Shown here in pieces: positions 53,231-60,745 of a stretch of DNA of 64,000 bases. The translations under genes were made by a program, and so were the position numbers. The DNA comes from Bacillus salipaludis (GTDB lineage Bacteria > Bacillota > Bacilli > Bacillales_B > DSM-18226): NCBI RefSeq assembly GCF_004358205.1, contig NZ_SMYO01000006.1, positions 186,001-250,000 of the forward strand. The letters are read 5' to 3'. The notes beneath the pieces are model-generated. The model was not told the DNA's origin. It made no database searches and saw nothing but the letters and a program-made list of their open reading frames with translations. Position 1 is the first letter of the stretch. Every line of letters starts with the position of its first letter.

Positions 53231-54013
53231 ATGACGATTATTACGGAATCCAAACTTAGAGCCATGCTGAAAAATGGGATTCCTAATCCTTTCACCCTTG
53301 GCGAGGGGGAAAAACTTACCCCTTCTGCCAGGGATTTTCTTCGCGAAAGACGGATTGTTGTAAAGCAACAGCACAGGATTAAAAAGGCAGCGTCTGTGGA
53401 TGAAAAGGCTGAAAGCCCTTTAATTCCTGTAGGCGTATCTAACCGGCATGTCCATTTATCATTGTCAGATCTGGAGGCCTTATTTGGAAACGGTTATTTG
53501 TTAACACCGTTTCGGGAGTTATCACAACCGGGTCAATTTGCTGCCAAGGAGCAGGTTACCTTATTGGGTCCAAAGGGGATTATCCAAAATGTAAGAATTC
53601 TCGGACCTGCTAGGGGAGAAACACAGGTGGAAATTTCCATAACCGATGGATTTCAAGTAGGAGTCCATCCCCCTGTCCGTTTATCCGGTTCGATTGAAGG
53701 CACACCCGGACTGACTCTTGTCGGTCCAAAAGGGTGTGTGGTGATGGAAAAAGGGGTAATTGTTGCGAAACGCCATGTTCATCTTTCGCCTGATGATGCA
53801 AAAGAACTCAATGTGGAGCAGGGGGATCGACTATTGCTCGAAACCGTCGGAGACCGGCGGATTATTTTTTCGGATGTGGTTGTTCGTGTGAATCCTTCTT
53901 ATCGTAGGGATTTCCATGTAGATCTCGACGAGGGGAATGCGGCGGGTTTAAAAACGGGTGACCTTGTTAAAATCATTGGAAAAAATGATCAGTTTAATTG
54001 GCAAGGGAGGTGA
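53231..54013 (+). CDS. pduL: BMC phosphotransacylase PduL with N-terminal extension
   Basis: A 260-residue PduL enzyme converting acetyl-CoA and phosphate to acetyl-phosphate, regenerating CoA inside the shell. The zinc-binding histidine motifs of the two half-barrels are VGVSNRHVHLS (His73, His75) and VAKRHVHLSPDD (His182, His184). The first 60 residues are an extension with EGEKLTPSARDFLRERRIVV, matching the C-terminus of the next protein and EutT-like proteins; it may aid encapsulation. It starts 3 nt after the shell gene. Confidence 0.92.
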   Translation: MTIITESKLRAMLKNGIPNPFTLGEGEKLTPSARDFLRERRIVVKQQHRIKKAASVDEKAESPLIPVGVSNRHVHLSLSDLEALFGNGYLLTPFRELSQPGQFAAKEQVTLLGPKGIIQNVRILGPARGETQVEISITDGFQVGVHPPVRLSGSIEGTPGLTLVGPKGCVVMEKGVIVAKRHVHLSPDDAKELNVEQGDRLLLETVGDRRIIFSDVVVRVNPSYRRDFHVDLDEGNAAGLKTGDLVKIIGKNDQFNWQGR

Positions 54014-54837
54014 GGAGCATCGATATTCGAGTGATGATTGAGTCGGTTGTGAAGGAAGTTGTCCAATCGATGAAAGTCGAAAAGGAAAAAGAGCAGATCG
54101 GGAAAGTGTTATTCGTTTTTTGTGATAGTTCGGCACATGAGCCGTTTGCTGATCAGTTTATTAAATTAAAGAACCATAAAATCGGGTATGACTTGTTATT
54201 TTTAGATGGTGAAACTTCTTCCTGGCTGGGGATGCAGCGAATTGAGTCAAGCGGTTCTGATCGAATTATCGCGGCTGATGAATATTCTCCTGCTGCGATC
54301 GAACTGCCGCAGGAATACGATGGAATCGTTATTCCGGAAATTGATTTGGATAATGCAGCGAGAATCGTAACCGGCTTAAAAGGTACAATTAAAGCTGAAT
54401 TGATTTTTTCGGCGATTATCTTGGAAAAGTTTCTTATTGTTGGGGATGATACCCCTGGAATTAAGAGAGCCGACCGCCGTTGTTTAAAAGCACTTTCTTT
54501 ACCAGGACCTTACCGGAAACGGTTTGAATCCTATGTGGAAGGGTTGAAGGAGCTAGGTATAGAGTTTTTGCCGCAAATGGAGTTAGCAGATGCGGTAATT
54601 GATAAATTCGGTGATCGCCTGGCAAAGTCGCCAGCTGCTAAAACGGAAGAAATAAATCATGCAGATGATGGAGGTTTGACCTTCACGAAAAAACTTCTCA
54701 CCCCCGAATGGATTAAGGCCCAGCAGGAATTCCCAAATCATATCCTTACCCTTCCAAAAGGCGTTATTATTTCCCCTTTGGCAAAGGATTTGTTAAAGGA
54801 GAAAAAATTGACCATCAAGTATATCGGTAAAGGATGA
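54010..54837 (+). CDS. BMC-associated flavoprotein-like protein
   Basis: A protein of about 275 residues. The N-terminal helix SIDIRVMIESVVKEVVQSMK resembles an encapsulation peptide. A central alpha/beta domain (about 35-200; KVLFVFCDSS, YDGIVIPEIDLDNAARI, IVGDDTPGIKRADRR) recalls the flavoprotein (PF02441-like) fold, and the C-terminus VIISPLAKDLLKEKKLTIKY repeats the motif in the PduL extension. The GTG at 54010 overlaps the pduL stop as GTGA; a TTG at 53998 lacks a ribosome binding site. A redox role, for instance recycling NADH, is a hypothesis, since no alcohol dehydrogenase is present. Confidence 0.65.
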   Translation: MRSIDIRVMIESVVKEVVQSMKVEKEKEQIGKVLFVFCDSSAHEPFADQFIKLKNHKIGYDLLFLDGETSSWLGMQRIESSGSDRIIAADEYSPAAIELPQEYDGIVIPEIDLDNAARIVTGLKGTIKAELIFSAIILEKFLIVGDDTPGIKRADRRCLKALSLPGPYRKRFESYVEGLKELGIEFLPQMELADAVIDKFGDRLAKSPAAKTEEINHADDGGLTFTKKLLTPEWIKAQQEFPNHILTLPKGVIISPLAKDLLKEKKLTIKYIGKG

Positions 54838-54843
54838 TGTAGA

Positions 54844-55119
54844 GTGCGGCTAGCGAGGGTTGAAGGGAGTATCTGGGCGATTCAAAAGGAAAAGGGAATG
54901 GAAAACATCAAACTTCTCATTGTTCAGCCCATAAATGTGGAAAAACAACCTGAGGGAAATGTCATCATTGCGATGGACCGAATTGGTGCCGGAATTGGTG
55001 AATTTGTCATTATTACGCAGGGGACACCCGCACAAAAATTGATGGGCGAAAAGGGCGCCCCCATTGATGCAGCGATTGTGGGAATTGTCGATTCTTTAGA
55101 GGTACCTATTGATCAATAA
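54844..55119 (+). CDS. BMC-P vertex protein (EutN/CcmL family)
   Basis: A 91-residue pentameric vertex subunit that closes shell corners: RLARVEGSIWAIQKEKGMENIKLLIVQPI at the N-terminus and GAPIDAAIVGIVDSLEV at the end are typical. GTG start, with AAAGGATG upstream. It is the only vertex gene in the locus and the last gene of the shell operon. No BMC-T gene is present in the window. Confidence 0.93.
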   Translation: MRLARVEGSIWAIQKEKGMENIKLLIVQPINVEKQPEGNVIIAMDRIGAGIGEFVIITQGTPAQKLMGEKGAPIDAAIVGIVDSLEVPIDQ

Positions 55120-55629
55120 AGTAGGCTTTTGAAGGACAAAACCAGTAGTGAAATCAAAGAAAGTGTCCTTCTATCGGGTCTGGAAGGACAAAACCAGTTG
55201 TGAAACCAAGGAAAGTGTCGTTCTATCGGTTCTGGAAGGACAAAACAAGTAGTGAAACCAAAGAAAATGTCCTTCAAAGGGGTATGGAAGGACAAAACCA
55301 GTATTGAAATCAAAGAAGGAGTCCTTCTACAAAGTCTGGAAGGACAAAACCAGTAGGAAATCAAAGAAAGTGTCCTTCTATCGGGTATGGAAGGACAAAA
55401 CCAGTTGTGAACCCAAGGAAAGTGTCCATCAAAGGGTTCTGGAAGGACAAAACAAGTAGTGAAACCAAGGGAAGTGTCCTTCTATTGTAGCTGGAAGGAC
55501 AAATCTAGTCGCCAAATCAAGAGAAGTTTTCTTAAAAGGAATCTGAAAGGACAAAACAAGCAGTGAATTCAAAGAAGTGTCCTTAAAAAAGCTTTGTTAC
55601 AAAGGTGGTGTTATCAAGGAGTGGCAAAT
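55120..55629. repeat. Tandem hairpin array B (nine 51-52-nt units)
   Basis: AAGGACA(A) recurs at 55132, 55184, 55236, 55288, 55340, 55391, 55443, 55495 and 55547: a 52-nt period with one 51-nt step. Each junction forms TGTCCTTC-N11-GAAGGACA (8-bp stem). Units are more diverged than in array A. It fills most of the gap between the vertex gene and the PbfA-like gene; the last 40 nt hold the AAGGAG of the next gene. It is not coding on either strand. Confidence 0.9.
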
Positions 55630-56976
55630 ATGAGAAACCTTGATTCAGAGCTATTAAGAACAGAAGGAGATATTAATTTATCTCAAAATCGTAAAGAATG
55701 GCAGGAGCGCCATCTAAGTGAGCAAGCCTTTCAACTTTTAGAAGAGGATTCCGAATTTTATCTGCACCAGTCGCTTTCCACCCCTTGCTTAAATGTGATT
55801 GAAAAAAGCTACGGGATTTACCTTGAAGATATTGATGGAAGAAAATATATGGATTTTCATGGGAACAGCGTTCACCAGGTTGGGTATGGAAATCAGTACG
55901 TGATCAAGGCGGTCAAGGATCAGTTGGATGTTCTACCTTTTTCCCCGCGCCGATACACGAACAACACAGCCATTCAACTGGCAAGAAAACTGGTGGAACT
56001 TGCTCCGGGACATTTAAATAAAGTACTTTTAGCGCCAGGCGGGGCATCTGCTGTAAGTATGGCTTTGAAGCTCGTCCGTAAGGCAACCGGAAAGTTTAAG
56101 ACCATTTCAATGTGGGATTCCTTTCATGGAGCTAGTTTGGATGCGATATCTGTCGGCGGCGAAGCTATTTTTCGCAATGGAATGGGTCCGCTTATGCCAG
56201 GAACTCTACAGGTGATGCCGTATAATTCCTATAGATGTTTTTTCGGGGATCGTAATGCCAGCAATGAGAAGGGGCTGGATTATCTTGAGTATGTTATGGA
56301 GCGCGAAGGGGATATAGGTGCAATTATCCTTGAACCGATCAGGTGCACAGATGTACAAATACCACCAAAGGAATATCATCAACGATTAAGACAAATATGT
56401 GATACCCATGGAGTATTGTTGATTTATGACGAAATACCAACGGCACTGGGCCGAACAGGGGAAATGTTTGCCTTTGAAAATTATGGGGTCCTTCCAGATA
56501 TTGTCCTGCTTGGCAAAGGACTTGGTGGAGGGGTATTTCCAATGGCAGCGATGCTTGCCCGCGAGGATTTAGATGTTGCCGGGGATATTGCTTTGGGACA
56601 CTTTACACATGAAAAAAGCTCCCTTGGCTGTGCGGCCGCACTCGCCACCCTCCAGTATATCGAGGACTTCCGTTTGCTAGAGCGAGCAAACTCCTTAGGG
56701 GAATATATGAAAACTCGTTTGTTGGCCATGCAAAACCGATTTGAACTGATTGGGGATGTCCGCGGAATCGGTTTGCTATATGGGGTGGAGCTGGTTCTTA
56801 ACCGTAAGACAAAAGCGAAGGCCGTTTCCGAAGCCGAACGAATCATGTATAAATGCATGGAAAAGGGATTAAGCTTTAAGGTATCACAGGGGAATGTACT
56901 AACCCTTGCCCCGCCATTAACTATTACTGAAAAAGAATTGGAACTGGCAATGGATATACTTGAGAAATCTTTTTAA
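55630..56976 (+). CDS. pbfA: Class-III PLP enzyme, probable (R)-1-hydroxy-2-aminoethylphosphonate ammonia-lyase (PbfA-like)
   Basis: A 448-residue class-III aminotransferase-fold protein: IYLEDIDGRKYMDFHGN, Asp in LIYDEIPTALGRTG, Schiff-base Lys in LLGKGLGGGVFPMAAM, and FTHEKSSLGCAAALATL. PbfA enzymes have this fold and feed hydroxy-AEP into the PhnWX route as phosphonoacetaldehyde and ammonia; their genes sit beside phnW and phnX. Context supports that reading, but an AEP or omega-amino transaminase cannot be excluded from sequence. The ATG at 55630 is 8 nt from AAGGAG. Confidence 0.7.
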   Translation: MRNLDSELLRTEGDINLSQNRKEWQERHLSEQAFQLLEEDSEFYLHQSLSTPCLNVIEKSYGIYLEDIDGRKYMDFHGNSVHQVGYGNQYVIKAVKDQLDVLPFSPRRYTNNTAIQLARKLVELAPGHLNKVLLAPGGASAVSMALKLVRKATGKFKTISMWDSFHGASLDAISVGGEAIFRNGMGPLMPGTLQVMPYNSYRCFFGDRNASNEKGLDYLEYVMEREGDIGAIILEPIRCTDVQIPPKEYHQRLRQICDTHGVLLIYDEIPTALGRTGEMFAFENYGVLPDIVLLGKGLGGGVFPMAAMLAREDLDVAGDIALGHFTHEKSSLGCAAALATLQYIEDFRLLERANSLGEYMKTRLLAMQNRFELIGDVRGIGLLYGVELVLNRKTKAKAVSEAERIMYKCMEKGLSFKVSQGNVLTLAPPLTITEKELELAMDILEKSF

Positions 56977-57001
56977 TGGTGGTACCGCCCGAATTTTACC
57001 G

Positions 57002-57049
57002 AAAAAAGTTGCTGCATTCCCAATCTGGCGGGCAGCAACTTTTTTATTT
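57002..57049 (+). terminator. Strong terminator after the phosphonate locus
   Basis: AAAAAAGTTGCTGC pairs with GCAGCAACTTTTTT across a 16-nt loop. The sequence just before it (TGGTGGTACCGCC at 56977-56989) looks like a T-box core. Confidence 0.85.
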
Positions 57050-57151
57050 GAAAAGGGTGGGGGCATGCATAAAAGTATTTTTTTAGTATGGAAATGGTAT
57101 TGGCTCTAGTTTATGATTAAAGAAGAATATATTAAGTTTGGGTGAATACAT

Positions 57152-58777
57152 TTGATTCTATTAGACTACATTGTAAATCTCTCTATTTTTTCACTCATGG
57201 TCAGTACACCTTTGGTCATTCGTTCATTTAGTAGTCATCGGTCCCTAAAACAGTTAAGAATTTGGGTGGGGGTCTATGCAGGGGTCGTTTCCATTCTATT
57301 AGTAGCATTATCTATCCATCAGCAAGGTTATTCCTATGATATTCGGTATGCCCCGGTTATTTTGGTATTTGCCTATCTTGGACCAATAGCTGGCACCATC
57401 ACCGGCGGATTCGCCCTGTTTGCTAGATTGTTTTCGAGTGGGCACTGGACACCGGCCATTATTGGCTGGATCTTAATTATGATAAGCTTTATCATCATTC
57501 ATATTTTGACAAAGCGTCACCTGCCTGTAAAAAAATGCCTCTATCTATATGTTTCCTATGTGGTCATTTATATCGTCACTGTGCCGATTATCTTTAATGT
57601 TTTAAGACATGAACCTCTTTTTCACTTCCAATACATGCTTTTTGTCTTATTGGGGGTCATTCTTGGAGCATTATTGATTGAGTCATATGAGCGGCTCCAT
57701 CGGATTATTATCGAAAAAAAGCAAATGGAGAAATCTTTAGCAGAGAGTGAATCTAATTATCGTTTAATTGCAGAAAATACTTCTGATCTCATTATGGTAA
57801 TGAAACGCGACCATTCTGTTCAATATTTTTCACCTTCCCATGAACTTGTTTTGGGATATAGTGGAGTCAAGTTGGAAAAATTTGAATTATGTAAGTTCAT
57901 TCACCCTGATGATGTTGGAATGTTTAGAGATACGATTGAGTGGATGTTTGAAAATAAAGCGTCCGTTTCGTTGGAGTTCCGCTTTCATCATAAAGACGGT
58001 AATTGGATTGAGTTTGAATCTCGATGTATGCCGGTTGAATGTGAAAACAATTCTGTTGAACATATTGTGATTATCAGCAGGGATATATCTGAACGTAAAA
58101 AAGCCGAAGAAATTCTTCTTCAATCTGAAAAACTTTCCATTGTAGGGGAGTTAGCGGCCGGAGTGGCACACGAAATCCGAAATCCTTTAACAACAATTAA
58201 AGGCTTTATACAGTTATATAAAAAGGAAAAGGGTCCAATTGAATTTAATGAACTGCTTCTCAGTGAATTAGAGCGGATTGAAACGATAACAAGCGAACTG
58301 CTTTCATTGGGGAAACCGCAGGCCATCCAGCTTAAGAAAACGGATTTACGGGACTTGGTTGAAAGTATTCTTGAGCTTTTGGCACCGCAGGCGTTAATGA
58401 ATAATATTCAATTTAAATTAACGTTCGAAAATCCAGATTTTCTGATTATTTGTGAGCGAAATCAATTAAAACAGGTATTTTTAAATCTCTTAAAAAATGC
58501 CTTTGAAGCGATGCCGGAAGGCGGGGAAATCCATGTCCACTTAAGAAATGGCATCGACGGAACGGTGATTATTTCCGTTCGCGACGAGGGCTGTGGGATT
58601 CCTGAAGAACTGCTGCCGCGCTTAGGTGAGCCTTTTTACACATTAAAGGAAAAAGGGACTGGACTTGGATTAATGATCTGTCACAAACTCATTAAGCAGC
58701 ATCATGGCAGAATACATTATCAAAGTAAAATTGGAGAAGGTACACTGGTCGAAATCACTCTACCTGTAGCTAGCTAA
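57152..58777 (+). CDS. Membrane PAS sensor histidine kinase (sporulation-kinase type)
   Basis: A 541-residue kinase. Residues 1-185 contain about six membrane helices of the 5TMR-LYT type, as in KinB; about 195-315 is a PAS domain (ENTSDLIMVMKRDHSVQYFS ... IVIISRDISERK). The phosphoacceptor H box is GVAHEIRNPLTTIKGF near residue 345, with N box NLLKNAFEAMPEGG, G1 DEGCGIPEE and G2 GTGLGLM. No response regulator is adjacent, as for phosphorelay kinases feeding Spo0F (inference). TTG start with GGGTGA upstream. Confidence 0.88.
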   Translation: MILLDYIVNLSIFSLMVSTPLVIRSFSSHRSLKQLRIWVGVYAGVVSILLVALSIHQQGYSYDIRYAPVILVFAYLGPIAGTITGGFALFARLFSSGHWTPAIIGWILIMISFIIIHILTKRHLPVKKCLYLYVSYVVIYIVTVPIIFNVLRHEPLFHFQYMLFVLLGVILGALLIESYERLHRIIIEKKQMEKSLAESESNYRLIAENTSDLIMVMKRDHSVQYFSPSHELVLGYSGVKLEKFELCKFIHPDDVGMFRDTIEWMFENKASVSLEFRFHHKDGNWIEFESRCMPVECENNSVEHIVIISRDISERKKAEEILLQSEKLSIVGELAAGVAHEIRNPLTTIKGFIQLYKKEKGPIEFNELLLSELERIETITSELLSLGKPQAIQLKKTDLRDLVESILELLAPQALMNNIQFKLTFENPDFLIICERNQLKQVFLNLLKNAFEAMPEGGEIHVHLRNGIDGTVIISVRDEGCGIPEELLPRLGEPFYTLKEKGTGLGLMICHKLIKQHHGRIHYQSKIGEGTLVEITLPVAS

Positions 58778-58839
58778 TGAAACAAAACAAGGAAGTATAT
58801 CTCATAAATTGTAAGTACAACCAAAATAGTTTATATAAA

Positions 58840-58867
58840 AGCCAGGAATCCTCCTGGCTCTATTTTT
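58840..58867 (+). terminator. Rho-independent terminator
   Basis: AGCCAGGA pairs with TCCTGGCT around ATCC, followed by CTATTTTT. It ends the kinase gene. Confidence 0.85.
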
Positions 58868-58910
58868 GCCCAAAATATGGTATAATTTTCTGAAAAAAGG
58901 AGGAGAGAGT

Positions 58911-59393
58911 GTGGTAGAAAAGGTGATCAAAGCGATTCAAGATGAATATCCGGATGATTTTGCCTGGTGTTATGGGTGTGGCCGTTTAAATGAGGAGGGT
59001 CACCATTTTCGCACCGGCTGGCAGGGAGACCAGACGGTAACGATTTATACACCTGAAGCAGCCCATTTGGCACTGCCAGGATTTGTTTATGGAGGGATTA
59101 CTGCCTCTTTGATTGATTGCCATGGAACAGGTTCAGCGGCACTAGCACTACATCGAAAAAATGGTCATGAGGCTGGAGACGGGGTAGAACCGCCTCGATT
59201 TGTAACCGCTTCCTTAAAGGTGGATTTCATACAACCAACTCCGCATGGTGTCCCGTTAAAAGCAGTCGGAACAATTACTGAAATTCATCCGAAAAAGTGG
59301 AAAGTGGATGTAGAGGTCTTTGCAAATGATGAACTTTGTGCCCGCGGTGAAGTTGTTGCAGTTGTTATGCCAAGAACGTTTATAACCAAATAG
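58911..59393 (+). CDS. Hotdog-fold thioesterase (PaaI-like)
   Basis: A 160-residue hotdog protein: CYGCGRLNEEGHHFRTGWQGD near residue 20, the active-site region HLALPGFVYGGITASLIDCHG near residue 54, and SLKVDFIQPTP near residue 103. Such proteins hydrolyse acyl-CoA thioesters. The GTG at 58911 has AAAGGAGGAG upstream; a TATAAT at 58881 suggests its own promoter right after the kinase terminator. Confidence 0.82.
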   Translation: MVEKVIKAIQDEYPDDFAWCYGCGRLNEEGHHFRTGWQGDQTVTIYTPEAAHLALPGFVYGGITASLIDCHGTGSAALALHRKNGHEAGDGVEPPRFVTASLKVDFIQPTPHGVPLKAVGTITEIHPKKWKVDVEVFANDELCARGEVVAVVMPRTFITK

Positions 59394-59402
59394 TTTCATT
59401 AA

Positions 59403-59447
59403 AAAAGCAGTGAACTTCAATTAAGCTGAAATTCACTGCTTTCTTAT
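59403..59447. terminator. Bidirectional terminator
   Basis: AAGCAGTGAACTTCA pairs with TGAAATTCACTGCTT (one mismatch), with A- and T-rich flanks. It separates the convergent thioesterase and TetR genes. Confidence 0.8.
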
Positions 59448-59518
59448 TGGCTGAAAAGTCCACCCCATATGGACATAAGAAGCGAAAAGTCCACGGGCAG
59501 TGCCTGTCACTTATACCG

Positions 59519-60409
59519 TCACCCAAAATGGGCAATAAGCTTCTCCAGTTGCTGAAGTTCTTTTTCAGCAAAGGGTGATTTTTCTGTTTTTAGAGTTGAG
59601 AGGGTACTCTCAATTAAATGTTTGCGTGGAGCTCTTATTTGCATGAGTTCATCTAGAATAAAGTCTAATAATTCAAGATATCTTTCTTGGTCCCCTTCAA
59701 TTGGGCAGTTTTTCGTAATCATTTTCTTTAAAGAAGAACTTAATTGAAGCAGTTGGCCTTTTAATTCCTGTCCATTATTTTTACATTCCGGAATCCATTT
59801 TGCCAAAAGCTCCGGACTAATTAAGTAATCTCCAGCTTCCACGACCTCACCAACTATGCCTACCATCCGCTCAACACTATATCGGACAACCCGGCTGATA
59901 TTGGTATTCGCACCATTAGCAAGGTGGTCGAAGTGGATATTTTGCTGTAGAATCCCCATAAACATGATGGCACAATCCATTAAATAAGCTTTTTTATCCT
60001 CACCAAATAAGTCAATAAATCGGTTATAGAGCCAGCGGAGCATGAAAAATTGTCCTCTTTTGAGAAATTCCTTCATTTCCGCATCATTCGAGAATAATAC
60101 TTCCTCAAAAAGAGTGAAAAGTCGATTCTTTTTATTCGACCGCATTTGTATTTCCATTTGTTTAATAAAAATTTCAATATCAGCTGGGTCTTGTCCGATT
60201 AGTAACTCATTCCGCTCCCTGTCCATGTTTTTAAAGATGGATTTAAAAATGGCTATTAATAATTCGTTTTTCGAAGAAAAATAATTATAGAAGGTTCCTT
60301 TCGAAATTCCGCTAAAATCCAAAATATCCTGAATAGATGTTGCTTGGAATCCCTTCTCAATAAATAATTCATGTGCTTTTTCAATCACGTGCTGCTTTCG
60401 ATCTTTCAT
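59519..60409 (-). CDS. TetR family repressor
   Basis: A 296-residue regulator, longer than the usual 190-210. The N-terminal HTH is textbook (AHELFIEKGFQATSIQDILDFSGISKGTFYNYFSSKNELL), and an extended C-terminal helical ligand domain follows. It is divergent from a drug-efflux MFS gene; an 11-bp inverted repeat lies in front of that gene. A drug-responsive repressor of the pump is the likely role. Confidence 0.88.
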   Translation of the reverse strand: MKDRKQHVIEKAHELFIEKGFQATSIQDILDFSGISKGTFYNYFSSKNELLIAIFKSIFKNMDRERNELLIGQDPADIEIFIKQMEIQMRSNKKNRLFTLFEEVLFSNDAEMKEFLKRGQFFMLRWLYNRFIDLFGEDKKAYLMDCAIMFMGILQQNIHFDHLANGANTNISRVVRYSVERMVGIVGEVVEAGDYLISPELLAKWIPECKNNGQELKGQLLQLSSSLKKMITKNCPIEGDQERYLELLDFILDELMQIRAPRKHLIESTLSTLKTEKSPFAEKELQQLEKLIAHFG

Positions 60410-60440
60410 CTATATCACCTTAAATTCGATTTATCCCGCT

Positions 60441-60580
60441 TTAACGGGCAGTAGGACCATTCTTCGATAATTTAAAAATTGAAGATGCTTAGGTGAAGGT
60501 AACTGCCCGTAAAAGGCCAATTGGTTCAACTAACAATCAGTAGGGGATGGAAAACTCCCCCACTGATTGTTAGTTGAACC
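60441..60580. repeat. Dispersed palindromic element, copy 2
   Basis: It shares ACGGGCAGT...ACTGCCCGT and the long arm GGTTCAACTAACAATCAGT with the element at 49902-50034. Here the second hairpin is nearly perfect over about 24 bp (its partner arm ends ACTGATTGTTAGTTGAACC). Confidence 0.8.
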
Positions 60581-60641
60581 TTGTACCCCTTGTATAATTC
60601 TATAGTACATGATTTCCTTTATTAAAACAAACCTTATAAAA

Positions 60642-60672
60642 AGTTCAATTTTCTTGTTGCAAAAATTGAACT
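60642..60672. promoter_or_regulatory. Probable TetR operator and promoter of the efflux gene
   Basis: AGTTCAATTTT (60642-60652) and AAAATTGAACT (60662-60672) are perfect 11-bp arms, 9 nt apart. A plausible -35 TTGCAA (60656-60661) and -10 TATGAT (60680-60685, spacing 18) place the repressor over the promoter. Confidence 0.65.
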
Positions 60673-60745
60673 GCTGGTATATGATATTGTCTATGTGAAA
60701 TAGCAGTACAAAAAAATGAACTGTTAGTTTATAGGGGGTAATACA

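Larger units (their letters stand above)
60410..60745. other. Divergent gap between TetR and MFS genes
   Basis: A 336-nt gap holding a dispersed palindromic element (60441-60580) and, nearer the pump gene, the probable TetR operator and promoter (60642-60690). The element separates the repressor gene from the operator. Confidence 0.6.

Noticed and set aside
55113..55364. Minus-strand frame in array B
   Set aside because: A repetitive translation product arising from 52-nt hairpin units, without a start signal.
59490..59520. CAGTGCCTGTCAC as a third copy of the GTGCCTGGCAC hairpin
   Set aside because: Only one short arm is similar and no complementary partner arm was found.
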